A stretch of DNA of 64,000 nt from Parelaphostrongylus tenuis (GCA_019055375.1 JAHQIW010000200.1:1-64000), one strand, 5' to 3'; counted from the first letter of the stretch, positions 23,055 to 36,995 are shown. Notes: a model not told the origin generated them from the sequence alone. Program-made: numbers and translations.

Positions 23055-24265
23055 GATGATAGGCTAAGACGCATAAGACAAATGAGCTCCACGTCTTTAC
23101 AGAAAAACTCGACAAATTATCCTTGCTTATGCCCACGATCTTTTTCAATCTGAAAAAAACCTTTGATTGAGTGAAAACAAAAGCGGTTGTAGAGGCTCTG
23201 GATAACCAGGGCGTCCCTACTCGGTGCATAATGATCCTTCGTGATCGATATAAAGATTTGATGACCAAAATATCTCCATTCTACAAGAATATCACCATAG
23301 ACGTGAGAAGAGGGGTTCGATAAGGCGATTCAATTTCGCCAAATATTCACTGCCACCCTCCAAAATGTCGTGCGAACATTAGATTGGGACGAAATGGGAG
23401 TGAAAATTGGCGGTCGGCAATCAAACCATCTTCCCTTTAGTGATGATATCGTCCTCACAGCACTAAGCGTTAGCCAAGCGGAACGGCGTTGATCGATTTC
23501 GACAACGCCTATGGAAAGATTGGTCATTAACTAAATCTAACAAAAACGATGTTCATGAGGAACGATGGGTTTTGAATGCTCCATTCACGCTCAACGGAAC
23601 GAAAATCTCCGAATGCTCCAGTTACGTCTATTTAGGTCGTGAAATCAACATGATGAACGACCTAGCTCCAGAGTTGAGCAGGATGAAACGAGCGGCTTGG
23701 GGAACGTTTGAGAGCATCGAAGATGTTGTAAAAAGAACAGAGAACATCCGATTCCGTGCCAACCTTTTCGACTCGACGATTATCCCTGCCATAATGTAAA
23801 CAGCAGAAACCTGGTCGCTACGTAAGCAGGATTAAAGATCACTTGGCGTCATTAAACGCACAGTCGAAAGGTTGATGGTAGGAGTATCCCATATCTCGCA
23901 AATGTGAGAAAGAATGCGAAGTTCCGACCTACGACAATGATTGAAGATCAGAGACGCCGTTCTTCACGCCAAGATATCGAAAATAAAGTGGGCCGACCAC
24001 GTGATGCGCTTCAAGGACAACCGATGGACGAGAGCCGTTACCGACTGGATTCCTCGGGACATCAAGCGCTCTACAGGTAGACTACCGACCCGTTGGTTCG
24101 ATTTCTTCTTGAAAGGTATAGAAGAAGAATATGATGCTCAGCGAATCCATAGAGCAAGGAGGACCCACTGAGCTACTCTTAAGCGCGATAGGGAAAAATG
24201 GAAGTGTTGCTGGTATCCGCTCGAGTCACTCGGCGATCAACGGGACAACAGGTGATACAGGTGAT
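23055..24265 (+). pseudogene. RTE-type LINE, reverse transcriptase 3' half, broken
   Basis: A second, more decayed copy of the element at 33.35-34.52 kb, on the opposite strand. Readable blocks include the finger/palm segment around 'ttcaatctgaaaaaaacctttga' (DLKKAFD), then NAPFTLNGTKISECSSYVYLGREINMMNDLAPELSRMKRAAWGTFESIEDVVKRTENIRFRA in pieces at 23572-23799, and [36 protein letters not shown] at 23941-24171. Several frameshifts and stops separate them, and the catalytic FADD is altered (the region at about 23437 reads SDD-like). Ends at the family terminus 'caggtgatacaggtgat' near 24262. Confidence 0.85.
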
Positions 24266-24269
24266 GCCC

Positions 24270-27200
24270 ACGAAAGGAAAGATTAGTGCGATTTTTTTCC
24301 GTTCCAAACACATGCCCCACACAAAAGAGTCCTTTAAGCCAAAGCCATCATTAGGTGATTCCTACAAAGAATCTATTGAAACGATAAAAAATATGCTTCT
24401 GTGATATATGCTAGAGTCACCGTTCACTAGAATTTTTATAAGTGGGAAGTGGTAGAGCTCATGAGGCCTTGACAGTCCTTTGTATGAATATACGCAGGAT
24501 TTCTCCTGCCTTTCAGGTTGATGTGACTTGGAATCGATGCCGAAGAAGCAAATATGACAGAGAAGATCAAACTACTTCTTAGCCAAATAATAAGCATAAT
24601 CGATTGCTGTGTGAGGATTGAAATGTTTTTAAAGCCTCGATCGAGATTCACTACGGGTCTAAGCGAATAGTGCTTCACTAGACAATTTCGTCAATCGTAA
24701 GTTCAGCAGTTGGGACGCAATGCTTATCTAGCCGATTAACTGACTTCAACGTCAAAAATAAACATTCGAAGAGTTGAATCTGCAAAGTCTGGTCTTGAAC
24801 TAATTTCTTTCTGAGTGTTAGAGCTCATCGTAATTAAGGTATTAGCGCCTTTATCCACACCAATATTAAAATATGGACGTCATTCGTTCGATCTAACTGG
24901 ATCTTTGCGTGACGTTAAAGTCGTTAGTGAAACGGATGTAGGTGGAGTTACAAATGTCAACAACATAAAATCAACCAACCTGAACCGCTCTTTATACCAC
25001 CCATAAAGTTCTGTAAGGTGATTAAAGTTGGAATTTAATTATTTTTGCAGGCAAAAAATGCTTGATCAGTTTTGACCAGGGTATCTAGAGTCATTTTAAC
25101 TAAATTCAAGTGCAAAAATGTTTGTGAGAAGTGATACTGTGTTAGCCACAGCATTCCAGAAGACATTCCTTCAGCGTGTCTATAGGGAATGGATTTATCC
25201 TGTTCATACAATATTGAACTCTCGTCGCCAATGAAATATGTAAGACAGCCTTCAGCCACAATCGTCCCGAACTCTTACTAAGTCATTGAAGCCTCCTGCG
25301 CCCCGTCATCCTCTACCGGACTATTGCTGGTCATTGACTTTTTCTGAGAATTTCATCTCACTCAAATACATCAGCGATTAAATCGAACATTGAAGAGCTT
25401 AGTTTCTACAAGTATCGCATCGTTTGTCGACTTTTCAGCTGATTAAATTATATCGACGGTGAAATTCACAGATTTAAATAGTTGAGCGGTTGAATAGATG
25501 ACTAACTTGCCACTAGTCGGGCAATTCATTCAGCTAGATTAGCAAGACTCCTACTTCCATAGGAACATTTAGTTCTTATTCATTAACGCATTCTAGCAAT
25601 TCCAGCTCTCTACATATGAGCATTAATGACACCGTAAGCCTAATTTTAGTGGAGACTTGTTCTGTAGTCCACAGTTGACATGTTCGCTGTCTTTCCTTTC
25701 GTACGGTTTTTTCTTGGAAAAATGCAGCTAAAATGGTGCTAAAACGCAGAAATAACAGCCATTTGATACTTAGAAGCTAACAAAATAGTTCCTGCTTCCG
25801 CAAATTTATAAACGCTTGGCGCTTCAATAGTGAGCGCTTTATCATCGATCGATTCCTCAAAAAAAAAAGATAGATTTTATGGTGACAGGAGATTTTAAAG
25901 GCACGAAGCAATTTCAGACAGGCATGGAAAAAACATGATCAAATATGACAACGTTCCAGACTTTTTGAACATTCAAGACATTCTGAACGGATGGTGTTCT
26001 GGTTCCCGTTCACACTGTTAACAAGTGAGATCTTTTATTCTATTGTAATGTAGGAGATAAGATGTTTCATTTACAATATGACAGTACAGATTCAGTTCGC
26101 TTGTGTTCTACAATACCTTCAGTTTTTGGCATATTCCACGAAGTAGTGAATTTGTAAGTTACCTTTTTGAGTAAAATCGAAAAAAGATAATTAAACATCA
26201 CGCACGACCTCATCATGTCCGGATTTTACTTTTCTGACAGTCCTTTTTTTACTCTCCACTGAACCATCACTGAATACTTAGTGTTCAGCAAAATATATGA
26301 TATACCAAAGAGGACGCTTATAGACATGTTGTCATACGCTCCTAATGTTGACTTGATCTTGCTTCCTAAGCTAATTATGCCCTCCGTCTCCCGCAGATGG
26401 CAATATGCCACGAGACTTGTCTGAGAAAACAAAAACACTTAGTTGATACATCAGCAGGCTACCGGAAGTCGTTGTATGGCGATGTACATCCAATCATAGC
26501 TGCGATGCTCTACGCTGAATTCTTTCTTTTTATGTTTACAATGATAATGCCGATAAAAAAGAAGGAAAGGAGAACTGGGTGATTTTATTCAGAGCATCAA
26601 AAGTGCACGCAAACTAATTCTCTTCTCGATTCAAGAAAATCGATTTCCAGGATGTCACAGTCAATTGGTTAGGATAGGGACGATAAGAAAAGCAAGACAC
26701 GAACAGCAACATGCGAACATTTGATTGGAAGATGATTTATGAGCATCATCAGCACGGTTCACATTATAGTAAATGACATCCAGCTATCTGAAACACGTTT
26801 CTTTCTTGAAAAAACGATTCAGCCAGCCCTGTTGGATGATTTTACAACATAGAAAAGAATTTATCAGAAGCGAACAAGAATAGAAATTCGCGCGCATAAT
26901 GCGCAGCTCGGACTAAGTCTCATGACCGACTCCGACCTCTCGCTACGGCTTACTGATAGGCAGCACAATGTTTCGACACCTCTATGACAAAATTCAGCTA
27001 TCAGTAGATCCTCAGGAAAGAATAAATGTGGACTTGAAAGAAACATAATTATAAGGCAACAAATAGTGCTTACTACAGTCCATTAGAACTTTCTGCCTGG
27101 AAACGCCCTATTTTCTTTGAGAATTTTGCTGATTTGAGAACAGCAATTGTACAAACTCATCTAAATAACAAATTATCTTACCAAGAGACTAGCTAACTAT

Positions 27201-27614
27201 TGAAATCAAGGTAATCTAAGTCGTCCTAATTCCGTCTTCAGCCCTTGGTTTTTTACTCCGCAGGAAGAAAACTGATGATTTCCTGATTGGGGTTTCATCC
27301 TTATCGACAGAGACCCAGATACGAATTTAGAGCTCAATCGAGAGTTCTAATTTAATGTTTTATGCTGCTTTCCTTGCTAAAGATGCTAAACAGAAAACGC
27401 TAATAGTGGAGAGTGTTTGACAGGGTTCAGATTATGCTCGAGGAAAGGTTGCATTACTTCGGTGACTAGTGATAAGAGAAAGTAGATAGCCATGTGATTA
27501 AGCTATTGTAACGTCTACAACCAGTTAGGTCAGTGCTACTGTATAAAATGTCGCTTTCAGCAAGGACATCTACGATGGTGAGGAAACAGCTAATTAAGCA
27601 TATTTGCCAGTTCA
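24270..27614. other. No gene recognised
   Basis: More than 3 kb of AT-rich DNA with only short ORFs and no repeat recurring elsewhere in the window. Confidence 0.4.
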
Positions 27615-27906
27615 ATATAAAGCTCTAAAAGCTCTCGGGTTGATCAATAACTGAAGGATGCGCCTGCTTTCGTCTTCAATTTTCAACTTCGTTCGAGATT
27701 ATTGAATGCATATCTGGCCCTTACAATAACTCGCGCAGGTCTCCCCGAGTCAGTGCTGCTTATCCTCACAAACAAGTCTGAGACCTGTCTGTTGCCAGTT
27801 CACCGACTTTGGAGGGATGGATGGCTTGGTGAGCCATGGGCGCGAGGATAGAGCCTTTAACCTCGTGTGCGACGCAGAGCACCTCTAACCGCTGCACCAC
27901 ATGCGC
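27615..27906 (-). mobile_element. SINE-A (tRNA-derived)
   Basis: Near-complete copy: 'aaagctctcgggttgatcaa' at the tail end on the left, 'ggagggatggatggcttgg' in the body, and 'ctctaaccgctgcaccacat' (reverse of box A) at the right. The middle lost the usual 'cgctgaac' segment. Confidence 0.85.
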
Positions 27907-27909
27907 AGT

Positions 27910-29904
27910 TTGATATATGTGACGAAAACGAAAACTGAAATTCCGGATACTGTTCTCCGTCTACTTTTATTTCAATGTTTTTTTAAGTGCAAAACACGAA
28001 GTTGTTACTATTCAACTTATTTCAACAAGTAACGTCTTACTGGTTTCACTTTCTTCAGACTCTGGAAAGGTCAGATTGTCTGGAACCTAGTCAGCCAAAC
28101 ACCTTTGTAGTCAAACAGAAAAATCATGATATGATCAGGCAAAAAACCAAATAACTTTTCCACACACACACACAGCTGTTTGAGTCTTCCACTGAATCTA
28201 CAATAACAGATAAGTAGGCTTTGAAGAAAGTGAGACTGCCAAAACGTCAACTGTTTGTATAATAATGTTCTAAAACCTCGTGTCTGGTTTAGGAAGAGAA
28301 TAAAGAAAAATTAGTAGCTTCTGCTTCTGTGAAGTTTGTATTTTCTAGAGAGATGAAGCTAGTACGCTATGCAAATCATTTATTTTCTGATCATGCTGAA
28401 ATCTTTTGTATTCAACTGTAGATTTATTTATCTCTTCTAATAGGGAAATAAATCTCGGTAGTCATTTACGTCACCCACAATCCCACTCCACTAATCACCA
28501 TACGACTCAAGTCACACCAGCATTCCTTCTATGACACATAAGAGTTGGGAGAAACGGGAATAATCGTATGTTTTAAATCCTGCTGGCACAAAAATAGCAG
28601 CATGTTCTTTAGTGATTTATGACATATTTGGACGTCTATCAGCTCTCATTGATTAAATGTGGAACACCTTTGCTGTAGGCAAATAAAAACCGGTTTTTAT
28701 ATACTTTGCAGTCACTTGAATATAAACTTCCAACCGAATCCGGCACAGATCAGAAAGCGAATTCATCCTTTTCACCCACTTAAGTCATAGACTCGTTTTA
28801 GTCCACTTTCCGCTACCTAAGCCTGCGCCATTTACGCTCGTGACTAACCGGCTCGAGATTTGTGGCTAATGTGAAAGATCCGTTGATTTCCAGAAGAAAT
28901 TTTATTTAGTCTTTGAGAAGATCAAGGACTCACAAAAAATCTGCTGCTTTAAAACTGAAATTTCACGGTAAACTCTAGGTTCCAATTGCCTTTATGCCAA
29001 GAATTTTTCGTTAATAGTGTCTGCGGTGTCAAACTGGGACTGCAAAATTTATTCATCACGGCGAACTCAAGCAAAGAACCTTGTGGCAAGTAAATTACCT
29101 ATTTTGAGTTAGTAAATTCCGAGCTGTTTCAACGGCGAATTATTCATTCCATAATTAATCGAAAGCAGAGCAAAAGGCTTGATGAAAGCAATAACGACGT
29201 TCTGTGCATCAGATAAATAACATAAAGGTCTCTTCGAAAAAACTCAATGATCGGTAATTTGAGTGAATATTGGCTATTGTATGAAAAGTTCGGATATAGA
29301 AATATCAAAATTGATTTGATATAAGCTCAAAAATCGCTTCAAATTATGGCAGCACCGCGTTTCAATTATAGAGCGTCTCAACGCATACTAAATTCAGTTT
29401 ACGTATCATTCATACCCATAGAAGAATAAAGCGTGATTTCTTTCACAAGTCACCCCAATTATCACTTCTCATTCCTTTCATTTATATGTTTTATTTTAAT
29501 CTTCTTACATTCGTCCTCCGCATCACAAAGATCTTCCAACACTTTGCGTGTTTCTTCTGCTGTTTGAAATTCCGTCTCTTTCGTAAATGACGCAGAATGA
29601 CGGTCGAGACGATTCTTCCAGCAATCACGGAGGTAGTCGGGTCTACGGCGTTCCTTAGGGCGTTCTTTGATTGATTGTGAAAGAGTATTAAAGAGAGGAT
29701 CAAACCAGCGCTGTGCTTCACACCTCATCAATCACTTTATCACCTTCTTAGTTGCATAAAATATTGTGCGTTATCGAAAAAGCAGAAAGTTCACGGCGGC
29801 GACACAAAGGTCTTCGACATTTTGAGACACAAGGGTTTTCCAACATTCTGAAAAAGTTGCTTATAATCTATTGGGCCAGACGGAGAGAAGCGCGCAGTTT
29901 TGAA
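27910..29904. other. No gene recognised
   Basis: AT-rich. The minus-strand ORF at 29462-29731 overlaps a short segment ('acggcgttccttagggcgtt', about 29645-29666) shared with the SINE-C copy at 44.6 kb and is not taken as a gene. Confidence 0.4.
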
Positions 29905-30192
29905 TGCCTTAAGGGATAAAGGATAAAGCGTTTATTTGATCAATCTTTGAGATCTGCACTATGCATTTGATTTCATGAAGTATCCTTAGAGTTGATTAAA
30001 CATAGAACTGTATTCAAAGTGACCTACGGGTGGCCTACGCGGTGTATCATGCCAGTGATGCGATCATTTCAAACAAGTCTAGTACCGAGTTGCTAGCACC
30101 GGATAAATGAAAAGCTCGGTGAGCTTGGGAAGCAACATAGAATCGACGATCGCGTGTGTACTGCAGTGCATCTCTAAGCACTGGGATACACA
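29905..30192 (-). mobile_element. SINE-A, old diverged copy
   Basis: Begins 'gggataaaggataaagcg' (tail repeat), later 'gatgcgatcatttcaaacaa', 'agctcggtgagcttgggaag' and 'gcatctctaagcactggga'. These are in SINE-A order but strongly diverged. Confidence 0.65.
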
Positions 30193-30194
30193 CG

Positions 30195-33100
30195 TCCTCT
30201 TTTCGACATTATCCACTACAATTTGATCCATTTTTGTCAACATTTCTGAAGATCTCTCTAGACTTTTTTTGATACTTTTCACTGAACTATAACTGTCATC
30301 TACAAAAGCAGTTTGACACATCACATTCCAGTTGATTAGCCAAATAAAGAAATAGCTGCCGTCCTGGGCGAAACCCAATCAGCATGACAAATCCTGTCCG
30401 ATTCATAGCAGAGGCAAAATACGAACTCCTAAATTACGCAGACTCTGATGTTCACATCGTAAAGTTCAAAGGTTGAAGAGCATGCTGTGATCGTTCCACG
30501 AGACTTTCGAACTCTTCACGTCCAATAGTAGTTACGGCTAAAAACTATCTTTTAACGAGATTCATAATATCACAAGTCAATAAAATACATCATGAAAGTC
30601 GCAAACAAGATTACCGTTAGGTATTGAAATCATCCAAATTTCAGAGCCACATTCTTCTCCAATTCACATAACAAAATTGACGGAATCGCTCTTTTCTGCA
30701 ATTACATTCCAAGTGAAGCCGGTCTTCGGCACCATTCAGGAAAACACGATGCTGACGTAAGCCGCCTGTGAACAGATCACCACTTGGAGACGACCCATAA
30801 TCGTATCATCAGTGGAAATGCTCATCTCACAGTCCGTTACCGTGACGAATAGAAACTGAATTAGCAGTCTTTCAATGAAATGGAAGAACTTGGAAAGTGA
30901 CGGATTTCGCTCACGGACGCAAAGACATTTTTAGGCACATCAATTCAATAAAGGTGAAAATTGAATCGAATCATAATGAGCTGTAACATAACATTAAAAC
31001 CAACTAAAGATCCAGAAAATAGAAGGCTGAGATACCCTCGTTGTTGGTGATTATATGAACAAAGAGGAAAGTAAAAGTTCTCCCCCCTTTTCTTTTTATG
31101 ATCTTTCAAATCTTTCTAAGAACTTGTTTCGTTTGATGGCACGGTTAGTACAGCGACAACCATGCCTCCCATTATGAACAAGGCCTTGGTTTGACGTGAA
31201 AAGGAACCTTTCAACCTCACAATCTCAAAATCGGATAGTTACTCATAAACTTGTTTGCAATCAACGTACTTGGGTTAATCGGTAAAGCGGGCAAACGCTT
31301 AAGATCAAGATCTGGGTACACCTTGCCACCGCTATTCCAATGCTCAAGAAAGAATCGACATTAGCAGTTCCAACGACATTCAAAAGAGGACAAGAAATTT
31401 CAAGCTACTAGCGAACCCTCACACAATTATCCGAAGGTGTCTGTGAAATATGGATGCAAGAATACGAGAGAAATTTACGAACTGATGGGATCCGCACAAT
31501 ATCTGTTATATCAGATTACTTTTCAGAAAAGGTTTCCTGCAGTACTGACCTTCGCGTTAATCACTTTATATCACTTTATTTGACGAGTACCGCAGATTTT
31601 TTACTGCATGGGTCTTATTACTTATAAGCATTCCATCTGTCTCCTCGCTTGCTTGAGGATTTCTCCTTCACACGAACGGTCTAGAATGATCGTCGAACAT
31701 GTCTCGTTGCAGCCTCGAGTATACCCAAGCTGAGGCAGTTCTCTAGGACGTTTGTTATTGATTGGCGAAGTGTTGGGAGGCTGGGGAATCACTCCGGATC
31801 GAGCCGCACCGAGCATCGGCAGCTGACTCGGCCAGGTGATCGCCTGCGTATCAGGAGAGCTGTTAGCTTTGTTCTCTACCATACCAAAGATCAAGACGAA
31901 TTTGACCTATTATCAAACATGAAACGACTGTAACCGATCTTCATGTAAAGACATCAGATTTTTCAGTGCATTGTGAAAGTGGTGGATTTGTCAATGACAG
32001 TAATCCACATACGACCACAGTAATGCAATTCAGGTATTGTTGTTGTTTGTTGTTATTGTTGTTGTGCTGTTGTATTGAAAAGTGAACTGAACACTCTTTG
32101 CTAGTGGTAACGAATTGTTTGAAAACTCTTATCAAAGCATAACTGAATAGAGTGCACTTGCTTTTAAGACTGTAATTCAATATTTCAGAAGCTTGTAGCT
32201 ATTTGGAGGGATAAGGGAAGACTTTGAGCAAACTGATTAATCTAATGTATTTCACAACATTGATAACTCTTTTACTATGAAGTAGCATTCGTATTACCTG
32301 TTCGGCGTTGTCATTCAGCACCATTACTGAGTGCCCACAAGTTTTCAATTTTGTTTGTCAAGACAGAAAAGCTGCACGCTGTGTCTCACTTTGGCTGACA
32401 GACACATAAAACATCCTATTTAAGTACGATGCCAGCTTCTTCCCTTTCTATTGCTTTCTTTTCTATGGCGGGGACATAGCTCTAAAAAAATGCCCGCATT
32501 GAGGAGAGTTCACTGACAGATCTGTAGACTCCTTTGGTAGTTTCGTTTGCCGCGCTGGAACGATGGACTCAGTATCATTGTACAACATGAGCTTACATTC
32601 ATGATCAGCCAGGGCAACGATTGAACAAACGACAACGTCAATCATAAAGGCGCTTTCAACCACTGCACTAGATCTCCCAAGATCAAAAAAGCGAATATGA
32701 AAAATTCGAATTGAAAAACCTCTACTTGTATATTCACTATGTAATAGACAATTTATCACAACACTAGAGCCTAATTACAGGTTCCTGAGAATCTCAAAAT
32801 TATCGTTTTCTTCTTGATGAAGGAAAAACGCATGTTAAAAGATTTATTAATCAACCGTGCATCAAATCGCTCGATTCTATGAAGATGCATCTTTAGACAA
32901 AAAGTAGGTATATAAAATTTAGCTGGAAATCCACTCAAAAACTCGTTTATGGAAGTTCCCATTTCAGATGTCATGTTAATGAGTTAGACAGCCGTTTAGC
33001 GGTGACATATTTCACCAAGTAATCACCTATCAGAGCGCACTTCCAGAAAGAACACTCTGTTCCGACCAAGTGCTCGTGAGAGCTCGTGTAGAAATAACTG

Positions 33101-33340
33101 CTACCTTCTGATAGAGAATAATAGGTGTTTATTACTCATGGTTATGCGAATTTTCGCAAGTCAAATTGAGTAAGAAGACAATTTTCAATTCAGACCAGTC
33201 CATATTCTTGCCTTATTGCTCAGTAATTGAAAATCTTAGATGAAGCCTCTTTAGAAAATCTCCAACCTCAGCCACTCGTGATTTGTTGTCATGCGACCGT
33301 TACCCATGGAAATAATAATATTCGCGTGTGAATGCGTCTG
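30195..33340. other. No gene recognised
   Basis: Contains a TTG/TTA-rich simple stretch (32036-32071) and a 90-codon minus ORF at 31622-31894 in a locally GC-rich patch (residues such as LGYTRGCNETCSTIILDRSCEGEILKQARRQMECL in part). That ORF has an unusual, possibly genuine composition but no recognised domain. Confidence 0.4.
32036..32071. repeat. (TTG)n-like simple repeat
   Basis: Imperfect ttg/ttgttatt units, translated as N/Q runs on the minus strand. Not coding. Confidence 0.75.
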
Positions 33341-33344
33341 CAGC

Positions 33345-34520
33345 TTGAGTACTATCACCTGTATCACCTGTCGTCCCGTTGATCGTCGAGTGACTCGAGC
33401 GGGTACCAGCAACTCTTCCATTTTTCCCTATCGCGTGCAAGAGTAGCCCAGTGGGTCCTCCTTGCTCTAGGAATTCGCTGAGCATCATATCTTTCTTCCA
33501 TCGCTTTCGTGAAGAAATCGGACCAACGGGTCAGTGGTCTTCCTTTAGAGCGCTTGACGTCCCGAGGAATCCAGTCGGTAACGGCTCTCGTCCATCGGTT
33601 GTCGTTGAAGCGCATCACGTGTCCGGCCCACCTTATTTTCGATATCCTGGCGTGTAGAACGGCGTCTCTGATTTTCGATCGTTGACGTAGGTCGGAAGTT
33701 CGGATCCTTTGTCTCATTTGCGAAATACGGGATACTCCTAGCATCGACCTTTCGACTGCGCGTTCGATAACGGCAAGTGATCTTTCATCCTGCTTACGTA
33801 GCGACCAGGTTTCTGCTGCATACGTTAGGGCAGGGATAATTGTCGAGTCGAAAAGGTGGGCACGGAGTCGGATGTTCTTTGTCCTCTTCACTACATCTTC
33901 GATGCTCTTAAACGTTCCCCAAGCCGCTCGTTTCCTCCTGCTCAACTCTGGGGCTAGGTCGTTCATCATGTTGATTTCACGACCTAGATAGATGTAACTG
34001 GAGCATTCGGAAATTGTCGTTCCGTTGAGCGTGAATGGGGCATTAGAAACCCATCCGTTCCTCATGAACATTGTTTTCGTTAGATTCAGTTGAAGACCGA
34101 TCTTTCCACAGGCGTTATCGAAATCAGTCAACATTCGTTCCGCTTGGCTGATGTTTGGTGTTATGAGAACGATATCGTCAGCAAAGCGAAGATGGTTTAA
34201 TTGTCGACCGTCAATTTTCACTCCCATTTCGTCCCATTCTAATGTTCGCATGACGTTTTGTAGGGTGGCAGTGAATAGTTTTGGCGATATTGTATCGCCT
34301 TGTCGAACCCCTCTTCTTACGTCAATGGTGATATTGTTGTAGAATGGAGATATTCTGGTCGTGAAATCTTTATAAAGCTCACGAAGGATCATTATGTACC
34401 GAGTAGGGACGCCCTGGTTATCCAGAGCCTCTATAACCGCTTCTGTTTCCACTGAATCAAAGGCTTTTTTCAGATCGATAAAAGTGAGACAGAGTGGTTG
34501 TTTGTACTACAGGAAACTAC
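33345..34520 (-). mobile_element. RTE-type LINE, 5'-truncated, best copy
   Basis: An open frame on the minus strand runs from just after a TAG near 34525 to a stop at 33364, about 385 codons. In order it shows TFIDLKKAFDSV (RT block with the first catalytic Asp, about 34445-34490), VRRGVRQGDTISPKLF, LRFADDIVLI (the FADD catalytic box), LGREINMMNDL, and a basic C-terminus ([36 protein letters not shown]). These are the middle and end of the RTE clade reverse transcriptase. The endonuclease domain and the N-terminal part of the RT are missing. The 3' end carries the family's short tail of repeated ggtgatac(a) units at 33348-33375. No frameshift is present across this portion, so it is a recent 5'-truncated insertion. 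Confidence 0.92.
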
Positions 34521-35690
34521 CATATTAAATAGCTTTTATCCTCTAGTTTTTTTGCCCTAGGAGTGCGTTGTTCAACTTCACTGCTGATTTTTTCATATGA
34601 TATATTGTTTTTTTGAATTCGTCGCATAATTCGTGCGGGGCGATGAGATTCGATATCACTAGAAAAGTTTTATAAGGCCATTTTCCTTAATTGGAATGCT
34701 TTATGTCCCAAGATTCCTACTTTCCAGAGAGCTGCACATTTTGGATGACTACGCTTCTTTAGTTGGTTTTTCTGCTTTCTCTGAATAAGTCATGCACTAA
34801 AATATACTATGCAGAAGATAAATTACTCACCTGCATGGTAAATATTGATATCCATCGGATGTGATGTCGGATCACATCTCTCATGTAATTATGGGCAGCT
34901 CAGATCGGCTAAAGATGGTTTATTGAAGTTATTTGAGAAGCTGGACTGGAAGTACAATAGAACGTTTTGAAGCCATTCAGTCAATAACAAATGTATAGAA
35001 CACCTCAATTAGTGCCCATATCTAGTGACAAATGCTGCCTTGATAAATGATGTTCAAAGCGCAATATACTGAATAATACAAATACTTATCACCATGGAAG
35101 GATAGAGCAAAGTATGTTCTGTATTTCTATAAAGGTTTCAAACGTCTGAAATTATACTGATAATGAAAATTGTGAGAGTGATCGATGTAGGTATTCGTAT
35201 GCAGTCTGGAAAACTATGTTTGGCACTTCCATCGCCTGTAATTCAGAATCACAATGATGACTTCGAGATATATGTAAAGATATCACATCAAAATTGTGAG
35301 ATCTGTGTCGTAGTATTTGATTTTGGGTGTACAAACTGGTAATTTAATTCATTATGTGACGATTTTCTGAATGATCATCGATTAAATTATGCTATTGATT
35401 ATTGGTTAAATGACCATTCTTCGTAGCAATAAATAAGGAATAAGAGGGATGCTCTTGATACAGGAATGAGTATAAACAGAGTGAAATGTGGATAAATATA
35501 AATAAGTTAGCATAAAATCGTTTCATAAGAGTCCCAAATATGATTTTTTCTAAGCATCTGGAACTCTGCTCTGAAATGTGGTGTTAAGAATAAAGCGTTG
35601 GCAGTATTTCCAGGTTGCAGTGATGAAACAATATTCGTATCATAATACAATGGTTGTATCAAAAGTTGTTACCTTAAGACAATAGAATAA
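34521..35690. other. No gene recognised
   Basis: AT-rich, no supported ORF or recurring repeat. Confidence 0.4.
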
Positions 35691-35969
35691 GGTCTCTTTT
35701 ACAACTTATAGAGTTCCCAACTAAACTTTGAAATTTGATGTCTAACGTTTCGACGGCAACGCCTTCGTCGAGGACTGGACGTACATATCACACCATATCT
35801 GTTTATCCACTTAATATTTCTAAGCATCAAGAATCCAATAGAAAGGAAATCATCAGTCCAGTCATTTTAAAAAGCCCACCTTATTACAGTTATATGAGGA
35901 GAGCTCACCGGTCTTGTGTGGCACTCTTTGAAGTATGAACCATACTCAGACTAAAAGATGAATCTAAGA

Positions 35970-36400
35970 CAAGGTGCCATATCACTCGTTATGTTCAGGC
36001 ATTCTCCCTCCTATTCATCTCTGGCCTTTTACGGTCTATCCAAAAGCTCCAAGGGCTTTTCGCGCTGTTGTTTTTGATTCTTGCCCCAGGATTCTAACTT
36101 CCACATCAAAGTCCATATTGCCATGTTTTCTACTCTGTGCGCCTCTAAAAGCTTACTTGATCAACCAAGCTGTTGGCTTTTTCCAGTGTTATTTCTGCTG
36201 ATCCAAAGTGGTCTTCCTGTCTCGCCAATGTATTCCTCACCGCATGTTTTGTAAGAGATCAGGTATATTATACCCAAACTTTATGCAATCTCCTTCTCCA
36301 TTGTTTGGGAAGACTACACAATTGTCCAGTCTTACGCAGGCAGTCGTAAAAGCTGTTCCAAACCAATTGGCGACTTTCTACGATTTCTACAGAGTTTCTC
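35970..36400 (-). pseudogene. GIY-YIG endonuclease relic of Penelope-like element (left half)
   Basis: On the reverse strand, pieces in different frames correspond to the plus-strand copy at 36.57-36.99 kb: a region like NSFYDCLRKT, then 'tataatatacctgatctctt' (IYLIS-like), then a segment equivalent to CGEEYIGET (aacatgcggtgaggaatac, attggcgagaca), then a basic region followed by 'cctggggcaagaatcaaaa'. Frameshifts and stops break it. Confidence 0.65.
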
Positions 36401-36567
36401 CACCCCTTTGTACTTAAACACATTTAAGTCTGCCTATTGCGTTCGTTATAGAAGGCAGTTTCAAAAATATCTTCTCGTCTGGATTTGAAACAATATCGTT
36501 TTCGTCATTCATGTTATGTAGTTTATCTCACCTTATTGACCTGACTTCAGTAGCAGCTCTTTTGTAT

Positions 36568-36995
36568 TTATCTGAAATGGCTAACTTTCGCGCTAGACGT
36601 AGTGACTCTCTTCCTCAGTCTTGCCAATTGGTTCAGAACCGCTTTTATGACCGTCTGTGTAAGATTGACGACTGTGCAGAATGTCCTAATGGTAGAGAAG
36701 GAGAATGCATGAGTTTGGGTACAATATACTTGATCTCTTGCACAACATGCGGCTGAAGAATACATTGGCGAGACAAAAGACTACTTTGGATCCGCATCAA
36801 AGAATACTTGGATGGGAAAGCCTACAGCCAAACAAGTAAGCCTTTAGGGGCGCATAAAGTAGAAAAACATAACGATACGGACTTTCGATGTGGTAGTAGG
36901 AATCCTGGGGCAAGAACTAAAAACATCAGCGCGAAAAACCTTTGAAACTTCTTGGATAAATTGCAAGAGACCAGAAATGAAGTAGGAGGGAAGAA
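36568..36995 (+). pseudogene. GIY-YIG endonuclease relic of Penelope-like element (right half)
   Basis: Open to TIYLISCTTCG, then a one-base frameshift near 36755, after which EEYIGETK and RIKEYLDGK can be read in neighbouring frames. The pattern has a Cys-rich prelude (CKIDDCAECPNGREGECM), IYLIS, CxxCG, EYIGE and an IKEYLDG helix. It matches the GIY-YIG domain fused to the C-terminus of Penelope-like reverse transcriptases. Broken, so not active. Confidence 0.75.
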
